DNA of 44,345 bases from positions 18,820 through 63,164 of the forward strand of contig MU657188.1 in the NCBI GenBank assembly GCA_026770575.1, read 5' to 3'. This document shows, in pieces, positions 28,814 through 39,367 of this stretch. The DNA is from Pelagophyceae sp. CCMP2097. Its lineage: Eukaryota > Sar > Pelagophyceae. The position numbers and the translations under genes are program-made. Each line of letters starts with the position of its first letter. Within the stretch, counting starts at the first letter, position 1. Below the pieces are notes generated by a model. That model was not told the DNA's origin. It ran no database searches and worked only from the letters and a program-made list of their open reading frames with translations.

Positions 28814-29047
28814 ATGCTCGTCCGCTTCGTGAGCCGCATCGCCGCGCTCGTAGCCCTTCGCGCTCTGGAAGCGGACGTGCGGAGTGGGGGCAACGCTCGC
28901 AGCTGCTTCGACGCCTTTGTCACGACGCCGTGCGCGGCGTCACGGTCCCCGTGCGCGAAGCCGCGGACGCCGGTCCGCGGGTCGCCGGTCCGCGGTGGCC
29001 ACGGCATCCGCTCCTCGGGCGACGGGGACTACTTCGACCACGACTAG
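28814..29047 (+). CDS. Hypothetical small secreted protein
   Basis: ATG ORF of 77 codons. The N terminus MLVRFVSRIAALVALRALEA resembles a signal peptide. The rest is Arg/Gly/Ser-rich with three Cys and an acidic tail (GDGDYFDHD). No family recognised. Codon content alone does not prove that it is coding, and it may be the first exon of a longer gene. Confidence 0.25.
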   Translation: MLVRFVSRIAALVALRALEADVRSGGNARSCFDAFVTTPCAASRSPCAKPRTPVRGSPVRGGHGIRSSGDGDYFDHD

Positions 29048-29134
29048 AACTTCCGAGACCCGCTCACGCGCGGGTCGCGCAGTGTGTGTAGCCACATGAA
29101 CACCATTTCTACCAGGCTCCGACTGTGCGAGACG

Positions 29135-29290
29135 CGCGTGCGCCGAGACAACGCTCGAGGGTCCTGGGCCGACATCCTCACCGCCGCGCGTCAAGACGAC
29201 TTTCCCGCCGCGGCGCGGCCGTACCAGCGGGAGGCCATCGCCGCCGCCGTGCGCCACCACGCTCGCGGCGACGGCGGCGAGCGTGCGTAA
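29135..29290 (+). pseudogene. Copy of helicase 2 exon 1 end with its donor
   Basis: ADILTAARQDDFPAAARPY and QREAIAAAVRHHARGDGGER match helicase 2 (DDILTAARHDDSLAAARPYQREAIAAAVRQ). The exon ends GAGCGTGCGTAAAAGTC, as in helicase 2, and is again followed by agcaggagcagggacgg, the start of module A. No Walker A follows, so only the exon edge and the start of the intron were duplicated, in the opposite orientation. Confidence 0.7.
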
Positions 29291-29312
29291 AAGTCTCGCC
29301 CCACAGCCTGAG

Positions 29313-29511
29313 AGCAGGAGCAGGGACGGTGTATTCGGGTCGGGTTTTCAATCTGTGCCGCACCCTCGGGTCGCGGGTTTGTCAAACGACCCGACTTCGA
29401 AGGGTCGGGTTCGGGCTATGGCCAGACCCACTCAAAGATGGGTCGGCCAAAACGCTCTAATCCGGCAAACCCAACCCGCGCGTTGAAGGGCAAACCCGAA
29501 CCCGTCCCTGC
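29313..29511 (-). repeat. Module A copy, complete, inverted
   Basis: Ends agcagggacggtgtattcgg and cccgaacccgtccctgc are imperfect inverted repeats. This copy lies exactly at the position that module A has in the helicase 2 intron. Confidence 0.7.
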
Positions 29512-29598
29512 CGGCGAGTCCCGGCGTGGATGCGGGACCGCTGCGGGGAGCGCAGAAGCACCTTTGCCGCAAGCCAGTCGCAAGCCTGTCGCAAGCCT

Positions 29599-29602
<4 letters not shown>

Positions 29603-29637
<35 letters not shown>
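29603..29637. repeat. Homopolymer of 35 C
   Basis: Uninterrupted C run (G35 on the other strand), preceded by tandem cgcaagcctgt words (29572-29600). Its true length is probably uncertain in the assembly. Confidence 0.95.
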
Positions 29638-29638
<1 letters not shown>

Positions 29639-30280
29639 ATGGCGCGCGCGAGGACGTCGCACACGAGAGCTTCCCATGCGTCCCAGTCCCCGACGCCGGT
29701 CCGTTAACCCGGAATCGGCCCGAGGCAAACTCAACCCGCGGGCGAGGGGTCAAACTCGCCTCGTCGTGCACGTACCGCAACTCGTGGAGCTTCAGGTGGA
29801 TCTTGAGCAGCTGTGAATCCTTTGCGACCGTATATATAGATTAAACCCCTCATGCCTGATGAAGCAATGAGAGCAACTTCAACCCAAAAACGACGTGTTT
29901 TGAACATCAAACATCCGAATCGTTTAGAATTTTATCCACAAAATAAATCTATAGATTTCTATAAAATGTCACTGACTCGGCGTTTCAATCCATTGCAATC
30001 CTAGCCCTCGACTTTTCGATTTTGCTCATCGACGGCGGGGGTGCGGGCACAACGCGGCACCGCGATTAACGCGGCACCGCGATTAAAATAGGCAAGGACC
30101 CTTTATTTGCAAAAGAATTCCATAGCATATCGGACGTCACTGCTTTTCCGTCAGAAATTTACCTTGTCCGAGAAACCGCCCGACCACTCCCGACATACAC
30201 CCCGACGAAGTGTGTTCTTTCACCACGCCGATCGAGCGACGGTCCCTTCTACACGCCACGTGCGCGCCACGCAACACGCC
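29638..30280. promoter_or_regulatory. Intergenic region upstream of the subtilase gene
   Basis: From about 29820 to 29995 the sequence becomes much more AT-rich than the surroundings. TATATATAGA at 29831-29840 could be a core promoter, but it is 440 bp from the start codon. Tandem gcggcaccgcgattaa (30052 and 30070) is a short direct repeat. No gene seen. Confidence 0.35.
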
Positions 30281-32950
30281 ATGCGCCTCCCGCTCCTCGC
30301 CGCGCTCCTCGCGGGCGCGCGCGCGGACAAGGTGGACCTGTCCGGTTTGGCCGACGGTTGGGCCGAGGTCTCGAACCGCGTTTTGTTCAAACTCCAAGCC
30401 GACGAGGTACGCCCATCAACACCCCTTCGCCTTTCACGCCATGTATAGGGCGTCGCGGCGTACCACGACTCCGCCAAGGCCGTGGGCTGGACTTTAGGGT
30501 GCACCTCCACTTCTCGACTTTTCCGTCACGCGGGCAAGCACGAAGCGGACCAAGCCGCCGCGGGTCTGAATCTGTGGTACGCCGCTTCGTGTGAGACTTC
30601 AACAGTGGCGGTTGCGGCCATGCTCAAGTTTGCGGCGAATTGGACCGCTGCTTTAGATACTATCGATTACATGGAACCCGATCGGGTGCAATCTCTTTAC
30701 AACACCGCAAACGACCCTCTCCTCCAAGACCAGCCGCACTACGACGCAATGAACTTGTTTGAAGCGTGGGATCTCACAACTGGATCGTCAGATGTGATCG
30801 TTCAAGTTTTGGACACTGGTTTAAATTTGAACCATGAAGATTTCCAAAACAACATCTGGCTCAACCCGGGCGAGATCTGCGACAATGGATTGGACGACGA
30901 CGGGAACGGCTTTATCGATGATTGCCACGGCTACAACCACGCCGACGACACTGGCTTAATTTTGGAAGGCAACGGGTGGCACGGTTCTCACGTCGCAGGC
31001 ACCATCGCGGCGGACACGGACAACGGCAAGGGCGTCGCAGGCGTCGCTGGGGGGACGGTGGATAAGCCGGGTGTTAAGTTGATGATCTCAGTTGGGTTTG
31101 GGAAAACGGCTACGGGAGGGTTCGCTGAAGCGTTAATTTACGGTGCCAACAACGGTGCTCGAATCTCGTCAAACAGCTGGGGCTACACGCAGCCCGGGTC
31201 TCTGCCGCAGTCGGCAAAAGCTGCTATTGACTATTACAATTTGAAAAACGGCATTGTGGTCTTTGCCGCGGGCAACGAAGCCTCCGACTTACAGTACAAC
31301 CCAGGAGCGTATCAAGGCGTCGTCGGCGTCGCTGCCGTCGACAATGACGGAAAGGCCGCGGCGTTTACGAACTACGGGTCTCACATTGATTTAGCTGCCC
31401 CTGGTGTGGATGTCTTGTCGACAAAGCTCAACGGTTATGGGAAAGCGTCGGGCACGTCCATGGCCTGCCCGCACGTCGCCGGCGTCTTTGCTCTAGGGTG
31501 GTCTGTTAAACCGGACGCTTCCAAAGAAATGCTTCTGAATTGTGCTTATTCCACGGCGAGGAACGTGGACTCTGTAAACATTGAAAAGTATCAAGGGTCT
31601 TTAGGGGCAGGTTTTATGGACGCCCACGCCTTCCTCCGATGCCTCCTCCCAACCCCTTCGCCTTCATTGCAAGCGCCGAATTCGCCCGAGCCTTCCGCAA
31701 AGCCGACTTCAATTGCGCCGACTTTCAACTGCGTCTGCGACCAAAAGCTTTCCATCACGTTAAAGACGGACGACTACCCTTTGGAGACGGCGTGGTCTTT
31801 AACCGCAGAGTCGGAGTGCGCGGAGGACGTGATGGGAGTGGGGTATCCCTTGCCCGCGACGGATTACGCGCAGGAAGTTAACGTTTGCAAAGGTGTGGAA
31901 TACACGTTCAAAATCACCGATACGTATGGTGATGGCCTCTGCTGCGAATACGGCGCCGGCGGCTATCGCCTCTCGTTGGAAGGCGTAGAAGTGGCGGCGG
32001 GGGGCGTTTTCCGGCTGTCGGAGGAGACTACATTTTTAGTGCAGACGCCCACGCCTTTCCCGACGCCCAATCCGACGCCCGCGCCTTTGCCGACGCCGCA
32101 GCCGACGCCCGAGCCGACGCCGCCCATGCCTACGCTCAATCCCACACCCGAGCCCACGCCCGCGCCGACGCCGCAGCCCACTCCCGAGCCGACGCAGCAA
32201 CCGACGCTGCAACCGACACCGCCCATGCTGACGCCGATGCCCACGCCCGAGCCGACGCCGCCGATGCCGACGATGCAGCCTTCCTTGGCGCCGACGCCGA
32301 CTTCAGGGCCGACGACGCCTCCGACGCCTCCCCCGACGCCGTCAACGCCTTCGCCTACAATGTCGCACGCCTTACGCGGGTCTTCGGCGCCGACTGCGGA
32401 AGCGCCGACGTGGGCTTATCGTGCATTAGTTCAGGCCAAGCTCGAGTCTCTTCAGTCGCAGCTGGATCAAGTTATGGCACTGTTGAGCAGTCAAACGCCC
32501 AATGCCGCCCCACTCTGCACCAAATACGCCACCTCCAGGCTGGCGGACTGCCCCGAGTGCGATGCGGTTGTTGGGGTCGTGGACTCGACTGCGCCGGTTG
32601 AGGGTGAAGTGCATCAACTTTCGTGTTCTCCAGAGCAAAAATCATGCTACACAAAGTTCGCCGCCGCGCCTCTCATCACCGCCGTCGACGCGGCCTACGC
32701 CGTCTCGTTCTGGGCTAGGGCTGGTGAAGGGGCCGTTGGAACGTTTACGGCTATGAAGTGTGACGTGGAGAAAACCCAAACGCATTATCTTCTTTTGACC
32801 GAAGATTGGACCTTCTACGACCTCACCATCCGCGTCGCCTCGGCACAAGCAAGGTCCTGTGACTTGAAGTTCGAAGGTGGGGATTCGGACGACGTTTTCC
32901 TTTCGGGCGTGCAATTTTATCCCGCGGCAGACGGCCCGCCCTGCGCATAA
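30281..32950 (+). CDS. Secreted subtilisin-like serine protease (S8) with C-terminal accessory domains
   Basis: ATG 30281 begins signal peptide [15 protein letters not shown]. Exon 1 (30281-30406) joins exon 2 (30449-32950) across a 42-bp intron (GTACGC...TATAG), giving 875 aa. An I9-like propeptide region is followed by the S8 domain: Asp about 164 (VLDTG), a calcium-type [13 protein letters not shown] loop, His about 220 (HGSHVAG), Asn about 318 (AAGNE) and Ser about 379 ([11 protein letters not shown]), so the active site is complete. Then come a Cys-rich domain ([16 protein letters not shown]), a linker of some 100 residues of PTP/TPEPTP repeats, a short helix, and a CBM4/9-like jelly-roll domain ([13 protein letters not shown]...GVQFYP). 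It probably degrades extracellular protein while tethered to a polysaccharide. Frame intact. The neighbours are unrelated. Confidence 0.93.
30407..30448 (+). other. 42-bp intron of the subtilase gene
   Basis: GTACGCCC donor and CATGTATAG acceptor. Splicing keeps phase 0 (ADE|GVAAYHD). Without it the frame stops at the TAG in the acceptor. Confidence 0.8.
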
Positions 32951-33096
32951 AGCCCACCTCGCACACCTCCAAACCTCGCCCGCCTCGCATCCTCTTAACA
33001 TCGCAATCTCGTTATAGCGAATCTTTTCTTTCGCCCCGCGCGGTCTGGCCCGCGGTGGGGGGGGCTGTATGATCCCCGAGCCCTAGGGTCAGAAAA
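32951..33096. other. 3' flank of the subtilase gene
   Basis: Pyrimidine-rich then G-rich (ggtggggggggctg). No terminator or poly(A) signal is obvious. Confidence 0.4.
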
Positions 33097-34060
33097 GGGT
33101 CAGGAGCAAGGACGGGTTCGCCCGAAACCCGCGGGTCGGGTTTGCCGGGTTTGCGCGTTTTGGCCGACCCGTCGACCCGCGAGTCTGGTCGTGGTACAAA
33201 CCCGAACCCGACCCGAGAAGACGGGTTTGGTCGTTTGACAAAACCCGCGACCCGAGGGTTCGGCACAAATTGGTAAGCCTCTTCGTAGGAACCCTTGCCA
33301 GAGACGCGTGTCCGGGCCCTTCCGGAGTCCCTTCACCGTTCCTCCCACGGGATGCCACATGGTTTGGGCCCATCCAAGTGACCGTCCGAGGACCCGCCCA
33401 GGGGACGTCGCAGAGAGGCTGCAGTCGAGGGGCAGAGTGAGCGTCCGAGGGACCGTCGAGAAACCCCCGATAAAGCGACCGTTACAGAGGGCCCGCCGAG
33501 GAACTCTCAAAGGAACTGTCAGAAGGAATTGTCCAAGCGACCGTCCGAGGGACCGTCCGAGCCTCTCGAGGGGCCGTCTCAAGGCGCCGTTTCGAATGGC
33601 CGTCGAAAGGGGCATTCTCGAGGGGTCGTCTCGAGGGGCCTTCTCGAGGCGCCGTTTCGAATGGCCGTCGAAAGAGGCGTCTCGAGGGGCCATCTCGAGG
33701 GGTCGTCTAAAAGCACCGTCTCGAATGGCCGTCTCCAGGGACCGTCTCCGCGAGGCCGTTTCGAATGGCCCTCGAAAGGGGCCGTGTCGAGGGGCCGTCT
33801 CCAAGGGTCGTCCCGAGGGTCCGTCTCGAGGGGCCGTCTCGAGAAGCCGGAGTCCGGAGCTAGGAGCATCGACGGCCCGGGTTCGGGTTTGCCCGAAAAC
33901 CACGGGTCGGGTTTGCCGCGTTTGCGCGTTTTGGGCGACCAGTATACCCGTGGGTCTGGCCGTAGCCCGAAACCGAACCCGACCCGAGAAGGCGGGTTTG
34001 GTCGCTCGACAAACCCGCGATCCTTTGGGTTTGGCAAAGATCGAAGACCAGACCCGAAGA
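33097..34060 (+). repeat. Composite satellite copy (A-D-B-A)
   Basis: Module A 33097-33275, D 33290-33370, GACCGTCC units, B 33550-33860, then A 33857-34045. The arrangement is colinear with 11.88-13.11 and 23.65-24.59 kb. Confidence 0.75.
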
Positions 34061-35271
34061 CGCCATTGCACGGCCTCTGCGCGGTCGCTTGCACGGCCTC
34101 TTTGAATGGCCCTTGAAAAGCCCTCCCGACGGGGGCCCCTGCAGGGCCTCTTTCAATTGGATCGCACAGCTCCGGGACCACACGTCTTTCGAGCGGCGGG
34201 ATTGGGCCCTCCGGGAGCCGCGGTCCACGCGACGTTTCGAAGGGCCGTCTCGAGTGGTCGTCTCGAAGGGCCATTAAAAGAGACCGCTTCGTGGGGCCCT
34301 CTCGGGGGCAGTCTCGAGTGGTCGTCTCGAGTGGTCGTCTCGAAGGACCGTTTGAAGGGACCGTTTCGAGGGGCCGGCGAGAGTGGCCTTCTTGAGGGGC
34401 TAACTCGAGGGGTCCTCCAAAGGCGTCGTTTCGTGGCGTCGTCTCAAAAGGCCGGTATGATGAGCCTTCTCGAAGGGCCGTCCAAAGGCGCCGTTTCGAG
34501 AGGCCTTCTCAAGGAGCTTTTTCGAGGCACCGTCTCATGCGCGCTCATGCGCCGTCTCGAGCGGCCATCTTGAGGCCCCGTTTCGGAGGGCCGTCTCAAG
34601 GGGTCCTCTCGAGGGGCAGTTCAGAGGCGGCCGGCGAGAGGGGCCGTCGCGAGAGACCGTCTCGTAGGGCCGTCTGACAGAGAGGCTGTTACGAGGAGCC
34701 CTTCGAGAGGCCGGCGAGCAAGGCCTTTTCGAGGGGCCATCTCGAGGGGCGTTCAAGGGACCTTGAAAGAGGCCTTGCGAGCGACCGCACTGAGGCCGGG
34801 CAAGCGACTTCAAAAGTAGCTCCGGACGGACTCCTGCAAGGCCTCTTTGGCAGCTACTTGCAAAGCCTCTGCGTGGTCACTTGCAAGACCTCTTTCAAGG
34901 GCCCTTGAAAAGCTCTCTTGGCGGGCCCCTGCAGAGGCCTCATTGGCGGCCACTAACCTGGCCTCTGCGCGGTCACTTGCGAGGCTTCTTGGACGGCCCC
35001 TTGAAATGCTCTCCGGGCGGGCCCATGTAAGGCCTCTTTTATGGCCACTTACACGGCCTTTGCACGGTCGCTTGCAAGGCCTCTTTTAAGGGCTCGCTCA
35101 AGCGACCGTCCGAGCGACCGTCCGAGCGACCGCCCGAGCGACTGCCAGTAGTCGAGTGACCGTCCAAGGGACCGTCGAGAAACCGCCGTCAAGGCGACCG
35201 TCATAGAGGGCCCGTCGAGGGACCGTCAAAGGAACTGTCCAAAGGAACCGTCCAAAGGAACGCCCGAGGCG
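34061..35271 (+). repeat. Satellite block of modules C, B, C and GACCGTCC units
   Basis: C at 34062-34150 and again, longest of all, at 34800-35095. Between them B-type CTCGAGGGGCCGT units with GTCTCGAGTGGTC variants. GAGCGACCGTCC tandem units at 35098-35260. Confidence 0.7.
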
Positions 35272-35545
35272 GAAGCAGGAACGGGTTCGGGTTTGCCCGA
35301 GACCCGTGGGTCGGGTTTGTGCGTTTTGGCCGACCCGTCGACCCGCGGGTCAGGTTTGCGAGTTTACGCGTGTTGGCAGACCCGTCTTTGAGTGGGTTTC
35401 AAGTTGGCCGTGGCTCGAACCCGAACCCGACCCGAGAAGACGAGTTTGTTCGCTCGACAAACCCGCGATCCGAGGGTTCGGTACAAATTGAAAACCCGAC
35501 CCGACCCGTAATACACCGTGACCACTGCTCCTGCTTGGTGGCCGG
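35272..35545 (+). repeat. Module A copy, long form with both ends
   Basis: Starts agcaggaacgggttcggg and ends cgtgaccactgctcctgct. It contains an internal duplication of the GTTTGCG/TTGGC.GACCCGTC part, so it is longer (about 260 bp) than other copies. Confidence 0.7.
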
Positions 35546-37355
35546 ATCTCCGAGCCGGAATCGAATTCAAAAATTCAAAAGGAACTATACAAGGCCACGC
35601 GTCCCGGCCTCGCGAGGCCGGGCGGCGCGGGTGGGGGCATTGGGTCCTCGGGTTGCAGAGCTTCAGCTCGGTCGGCGCTCTCGACGTTGGCCTCGGCCCG
35701 AGTCTGGAGGTCGGCTGCGAGAGCGGTGTCGAACCGCTCCCCTGGCGGTCATGCAGCGGCGGCGTCATCTCCATCGAGCGGGCCGGCGCCTCTCGCTTTA
35801 GGGGGTTGGTTTGGCGTGGGCAACTTTCCTCAGTGTCGGACGCGGCCCGTCGCGGGTGTCGTCTCTTCAAAGTTTTGTTACGGGTAGCTCAACGCGTCGA
35901 TTGAGAGCCGCTATCGACCTCGAGGGAGCACGAGACCGCGGAGAAATGCCCTCGGGACGGACGAGGACTGCCAATTGCTCGATAAAAGAGGTCCCGCAGG
36001 ATTTCATGCCATGTCTTAAATTGCGTGCATTTTACGGCATTTTACGGCATTCGCTCGGCCATCACCCGGGTTTCGCGTGCGACGATCACGAGTTTGGCCT
36101 TCTCCGGCGCCCCCGGACCTCTGATGCTGATCACACCTCTTTTTCGGCCGACTGTGCCAGTGACGGTTCGGATTTTCCAACCGTATTCGCCGAGGCCACG
36201 ACTGACGCGTCGTAATCCATACATGCGCCGGAGGACGGGGGACCTCGATGCTTCCGAGCCGGGCGCGAGCCGGGCCCTCAGACGCAGCGACGCTGTGTTG
36301 GAGAGCGGTCTCCATCCTGCGGGAGGCGACTTCGGTCCATTTTCAGGGCGTCTACGCGGGAACCGGGTCCCAGATCATCCAGGTGGGTCGGGCGGTGGTA
36401 TGGTAGCCTTGTGGCGGTCCCTTCCCGCGAGGTCGTGAAAAAGTGTGATATCCGCACAACACATTTCCCGATCAATCCTCGGGGAAATCGCTGCCTACGC
36501 CAGGTCCGGCGCGGCGAACCAAGCCCCTTGTGACCGGGGTCCATCGCGGAGCCGCATGGCCAGACGATGTGTCCCATTCGTCGCAAAACGCCGCGAAACG
36601 GACATCTCGCCGCGTTGGCCCGATGCTTCCCGATTGAGCCCAGCATCGACCAGATGGACCCGCGCGGAGGGTCACTAGCTTTGGGGCCCGGCTCTACAGT
36701 TCTTGTAATCAGCCGACCCTGCCGCTCAGTCGCAGCGCGCGCTCGGCGCGAAGCAAGGAAACACGCAAATCTCTCAGCCGTCGCCCACCGGGCACCCGCC
36801 TTGGTGCCTGCACACGCTCGATCGTCTGGTTTCTGCGGGCGGCGCATGCACGTACAACCTCTCGAATGTCTTCGGATCGATCTTGCTAGCATGCTGTATC
36901 CTCGACAGTTCCGACTCACTCCTCGGCCCGAGTCTGCATCCCTTGGCACCTGCTTCGAGCGCGCCTCGCAGTCGAACGACCCTATACGGATCTGTACGGT
37001 CCTCGGTGGACCGGACGGGCCCTCGACGGACCCATCCCTCGACGGTCGTGCCCGGCCTCCATGGCGGACATTTAACGGACAGGGGTCCCGCCCGCGGCAA
37101 GGTCTCCGTCGCGCCGCACAAACTGCACGGCGTCGCCCGCGCGCGCGAGCGTCGATCTCTCGCGACCAGTCACTACGGCCCGTCGCGAAGACAGGAGACG
37201 TCGACAAAGGTGCCTCGCAGAAAGAGCAGTTTCGCAAGTTCACTCGTCGACTTCCGTGCGCAGCACAGGCCCCGAGAGACCCGCCGAAACGGGCGCCCCG
37301 AGGAGATAACTGGCTTGCAATTATGGTTACGAAGGGGGGGGCGACTGCGCGCCGT
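35546..37355. other. 1.8 kb without a supportable gene
   Basis: Long open frames exist on both strands (for example about 380 codons each at 36278-37429 minus and 36567-37721 plus), but they overlap, lack domains and look like GC-driven chance frames. A 60-codon minus-strand frame at 36042-36224 (MYGLRRVSRGLGEYGWKIRT) starts with ATG and has alternating hydrophobic residues. It may be a real short exon. 36747-36791 is the 45-bp block shared with 6488-6537, coding in one frame for WATAERFACFLASRR at both sites. Confidence 0.4.
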
Positions 37356-38768
37356 TCATGCATGCCGCGCTTCCTCGGCGGCGAGCACCAACGTCGTCGA
37401 CAAGCAGCCACCACGATTGTATCCTCCAATCACGAGGATTCGCGGTGGTCCTCCCGCGACGTCGAGTCGAGTCGCCGCGCATCCGTTGCGCGCGGCTGGC
37501 ATGGTCGGTCCGGGCGAAAACTCAATCGTCGCCACGTCGATGAGCTTTGTCGTGGCAAATGTCCCATTCGCCGAGTCCCGCCCACCGATGATGAGGACGT
37601 GTCGAGCATCGACAGGCACGGCCGCGCAGAAACAGCGTGCCGAGCCCATCGACGGCACCGGCGCGAACGCCATGGTCCGGACGTCGAGGACCTCCGTCGT
37701 ATTCAAACGTCCCGAACCTGAATATTCACCGGCCTCCATGACGTGGTGCCCGTCGAGCGCGACGGCCACGCAGCCGTCGCGCGGAGCGGCCATGTCGGGC
37801 CCCGGCGTAAAGGCCATCGTGTCGAGGCTGAGGATCTCGGTAGTCGATGAGCAAGACCTGCCATCGTAACCGCCAACGACGAGGAGCCTGCGAGTGTCGA
37901 GTGCAACAGCGGCATAGCCGCTTCGTGGCGATTGCATGTTCGGTCCCGGCGTGACCGTGAGCGTTGAGAGGTGGAAGATTTCCGTCGTGTTCAAAGAACA
38001 GCCGCCCACCAAAAGCACGCAGTCCACGCTGATCTGGACGGCCGCACAGCCTTTTCGCCTCGTCAGCATGTTCGGCCCAGCCGTAAACGTCATCGTCTGC
38101 GTGTCGAGCAATAACGTCATGTTTAAAGAAGACCCGCCATCAAAAACGCCAAACACGACGCGCCCGCCGGCGGATGCGGAAACGCAATCTGTACGTCTTG
38201 AGCCCATCTCCGGCCCCGGCCGGAACGTCGCGTCGTCGGTCCACGGCCGCACGCCGAACACGGCAGTCGCGAGGCCAAAGTAGTTCAGTTCCTGCACCAG
38301 CGCCTCCTGCGCCGCCTCGGGTAAGGCGCGCATCGTATTTTGCATGCGCGGGCCGTCCAGAGGGCCGCCGCGGAGGAAGTTGAGGATTGTGCCGAATAGA
38401 TCACTGTCGCGGTCGATGAAGATGGACCCGTCTAAAGGGTCCGCCTGCAGCATCGCGTCGCAGCGCCCGAACATGCGCTGGAGCATCGAGTCCTCGACCT
38501 TGATCAGTACAGCCCGCGTCGTCTCGAAGCGCGCGTCGCCGACGTTCAGTTTGACGACGTCGTCGGGGGTCGATGCCGTCATCAACTGCGCGTTCGCGTC
38601 GTCGTCCGCCACGGCGGCGCGCGCCGCCGCCGACACGCAATCTCCTTCGACGAGGGCGGCATCTTCGCGCGCGAGGTTACCGTCCACCTCGTTCGTCGTG
38701 GCCTCGTTTGCAGTCGTTGAGTGTTGGTGCGTCTGTCGCGAGCTGGGCCCGTCCTCGAGCACGGACAC
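37356..38768 (-). CDS. BTB (T1-type)-kelch protein, full-length
   Basis: 470 codons. The N-terminal 60 residues are acidic and low-complexity. The BTB/T1 domain lies at about 70-165 (VKLNVGDARFETTRAVLIKV, MLQRMFGRCDAML, IDRDSDLFGTILNFLRGG). Six kelch motifs fill about 175-465, each with a GG or equivalent, a Thr-Thr-X-X-Leu strand and a closing P.GP (for example RLLVVGGYDGRSCSSTTEIL), enough for a six-bladed propeller. Blade 4 has lost the Gly pair (EAGEYSG). The frame has no ATG at its 5' end (GTG 38768; first ATG at residue 63, inside the leader). It is open upstream to a TAG at 38805, so the true start is probably in an unspliced exon. The likely role is a substrate adaptor, by analogy with the family. 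Confidence 0.82.
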   Translation of the reverse strand: MSVLEDGPSSRQTHQHSTTANEATTNEVDGNLAREDAALVEGDCVSAAARAAVADDDANAQLMTASTPDDVVKLNVGDARFETTRAVLIKVEDSMLQRMFGRCDAMLQADPLDGSIFIDRDSDLFGTILNFLRGGPLDGPRMQNTMRALPEAAQEALVQELNYFGLATAVFGVRPWTDDATFRPGPEMGSRRTDCVSASAGGRVVFGVFDGGSSLNMTLLLDTQTMTFTAGPNMLTRRKGCAAVQISVDCVLLVGGCSLNTTEIFHLSTLTVTPGPNMQSPRSGYAAVALDTRRLLVVGGYDGRSCSSTTEILSLDTMAFTPGPDMAAPRDGCVAVALDGHHVMEAGEYSGSGRLNTTEVLDVRTMAFAPVPSMGSARCFCAAVPVDARHVLIIGGRDSANGTFATTKLIDVATIEFSPGPTMPAARNGCAATRLDVAGGPPRILVIGGYNRGGCLSTTLVLAAEEARHA

Positions 38769-38804
38769 GCTCTCCGCGCAGAGCCCCTCGGCCGCGGGCG
38801 GGCG

Positions 38805-39367
38805 CTACGCGTCGAGGCCGGGCGGCGGGTTCGGCTGCGACGCTGCTGCCAGCTCGGCGTCCGGCTCGAGCACGGCGTCTGGCTCGAGCTTGACAGCGAA
38901 GCGACGCGGCTCGGCGATCTCGACGGCACGCGCGCCACCCGGCTCGTTCTTAATCGCGACGATCGTGGTGAGGAGCACTTCGATGATGTAGCAGTCGACG
39001 TCGACGACGTCGGGATCGTCGGCCGTCAGGCCGATCGTCTCCGCGCACTCGCCACCCGCAGCGCTGCGCGCCCCCGAGCGATTGCGGACGCAGATCCCAT
39101 TCGCGGAGCGTGCGGAGCAGCGCGAGCGCGCGCGGCCGGTCGCCGCGGCCCTCGAGCGCCAAGATCTCCTGCTTGAGCTTCACGAACCCCGGGCTCTTCG
39201 AGTCGATGCGCGGCGGCGAGACTTTGCGCTTCAGCACGCGATGGTGGCCCGAGCGCGACGTCCGCGGGTCGACGACGTCGTGCTCGACGACGGGCGCAAA
39301 AGTAGTGCGCCCGCAGCGACTCGTACGCATCCTCGTCAAACGCCTCCTCCTCTTTCACCACCGCCAT
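38805..39367 (-). CDS. Hypothetical protein, spliced or frameshifted
   Basis: ATG 39367 opens MAVVKEEEAFDEDAYESLRA. The protein-like text then continues in a second frame (FAPVVEHDVVDPRTSRSGHH; KQEILALEGRGDRPRALALL) and, from about 39050, in a third (ECAETIGLTADDPDVVDVDC; YIIEVLLTTIVAIKNEPGGA) to TAG at 38805-38807. The middle segment (ALALLRTLREWDLRP) resembles a helical-bundle region such as the TFIIS N-terminal fold, but this is weak. Two frame changes mean short introns, indels or assembly errors. The last frame is the same as that of the kelch gene 37 bp downstream, separated only by the TAG. Confidence 0.4.

Noticed and set aside
29438..29844. Proline-rich or glycine-rich ORFs across the C tract
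   Set aside because: Created by the homopolymer. The frame depends on its uncertain length.
11878..35545. GGGTTCGGG / CCCGAACCC words as telomeric repeats
   Set aside because: Not a TTAGGG-type array, internal, in both orientations, and bounded by inverted repeats.
36278..37721. Two overlapping ORFs of about 380 codons on opposite strands
   Set aside because: No domain, no consistent composition, and they overlap the end of the well-supported kelch gene. GC-rich DNA gives such frames by chance.
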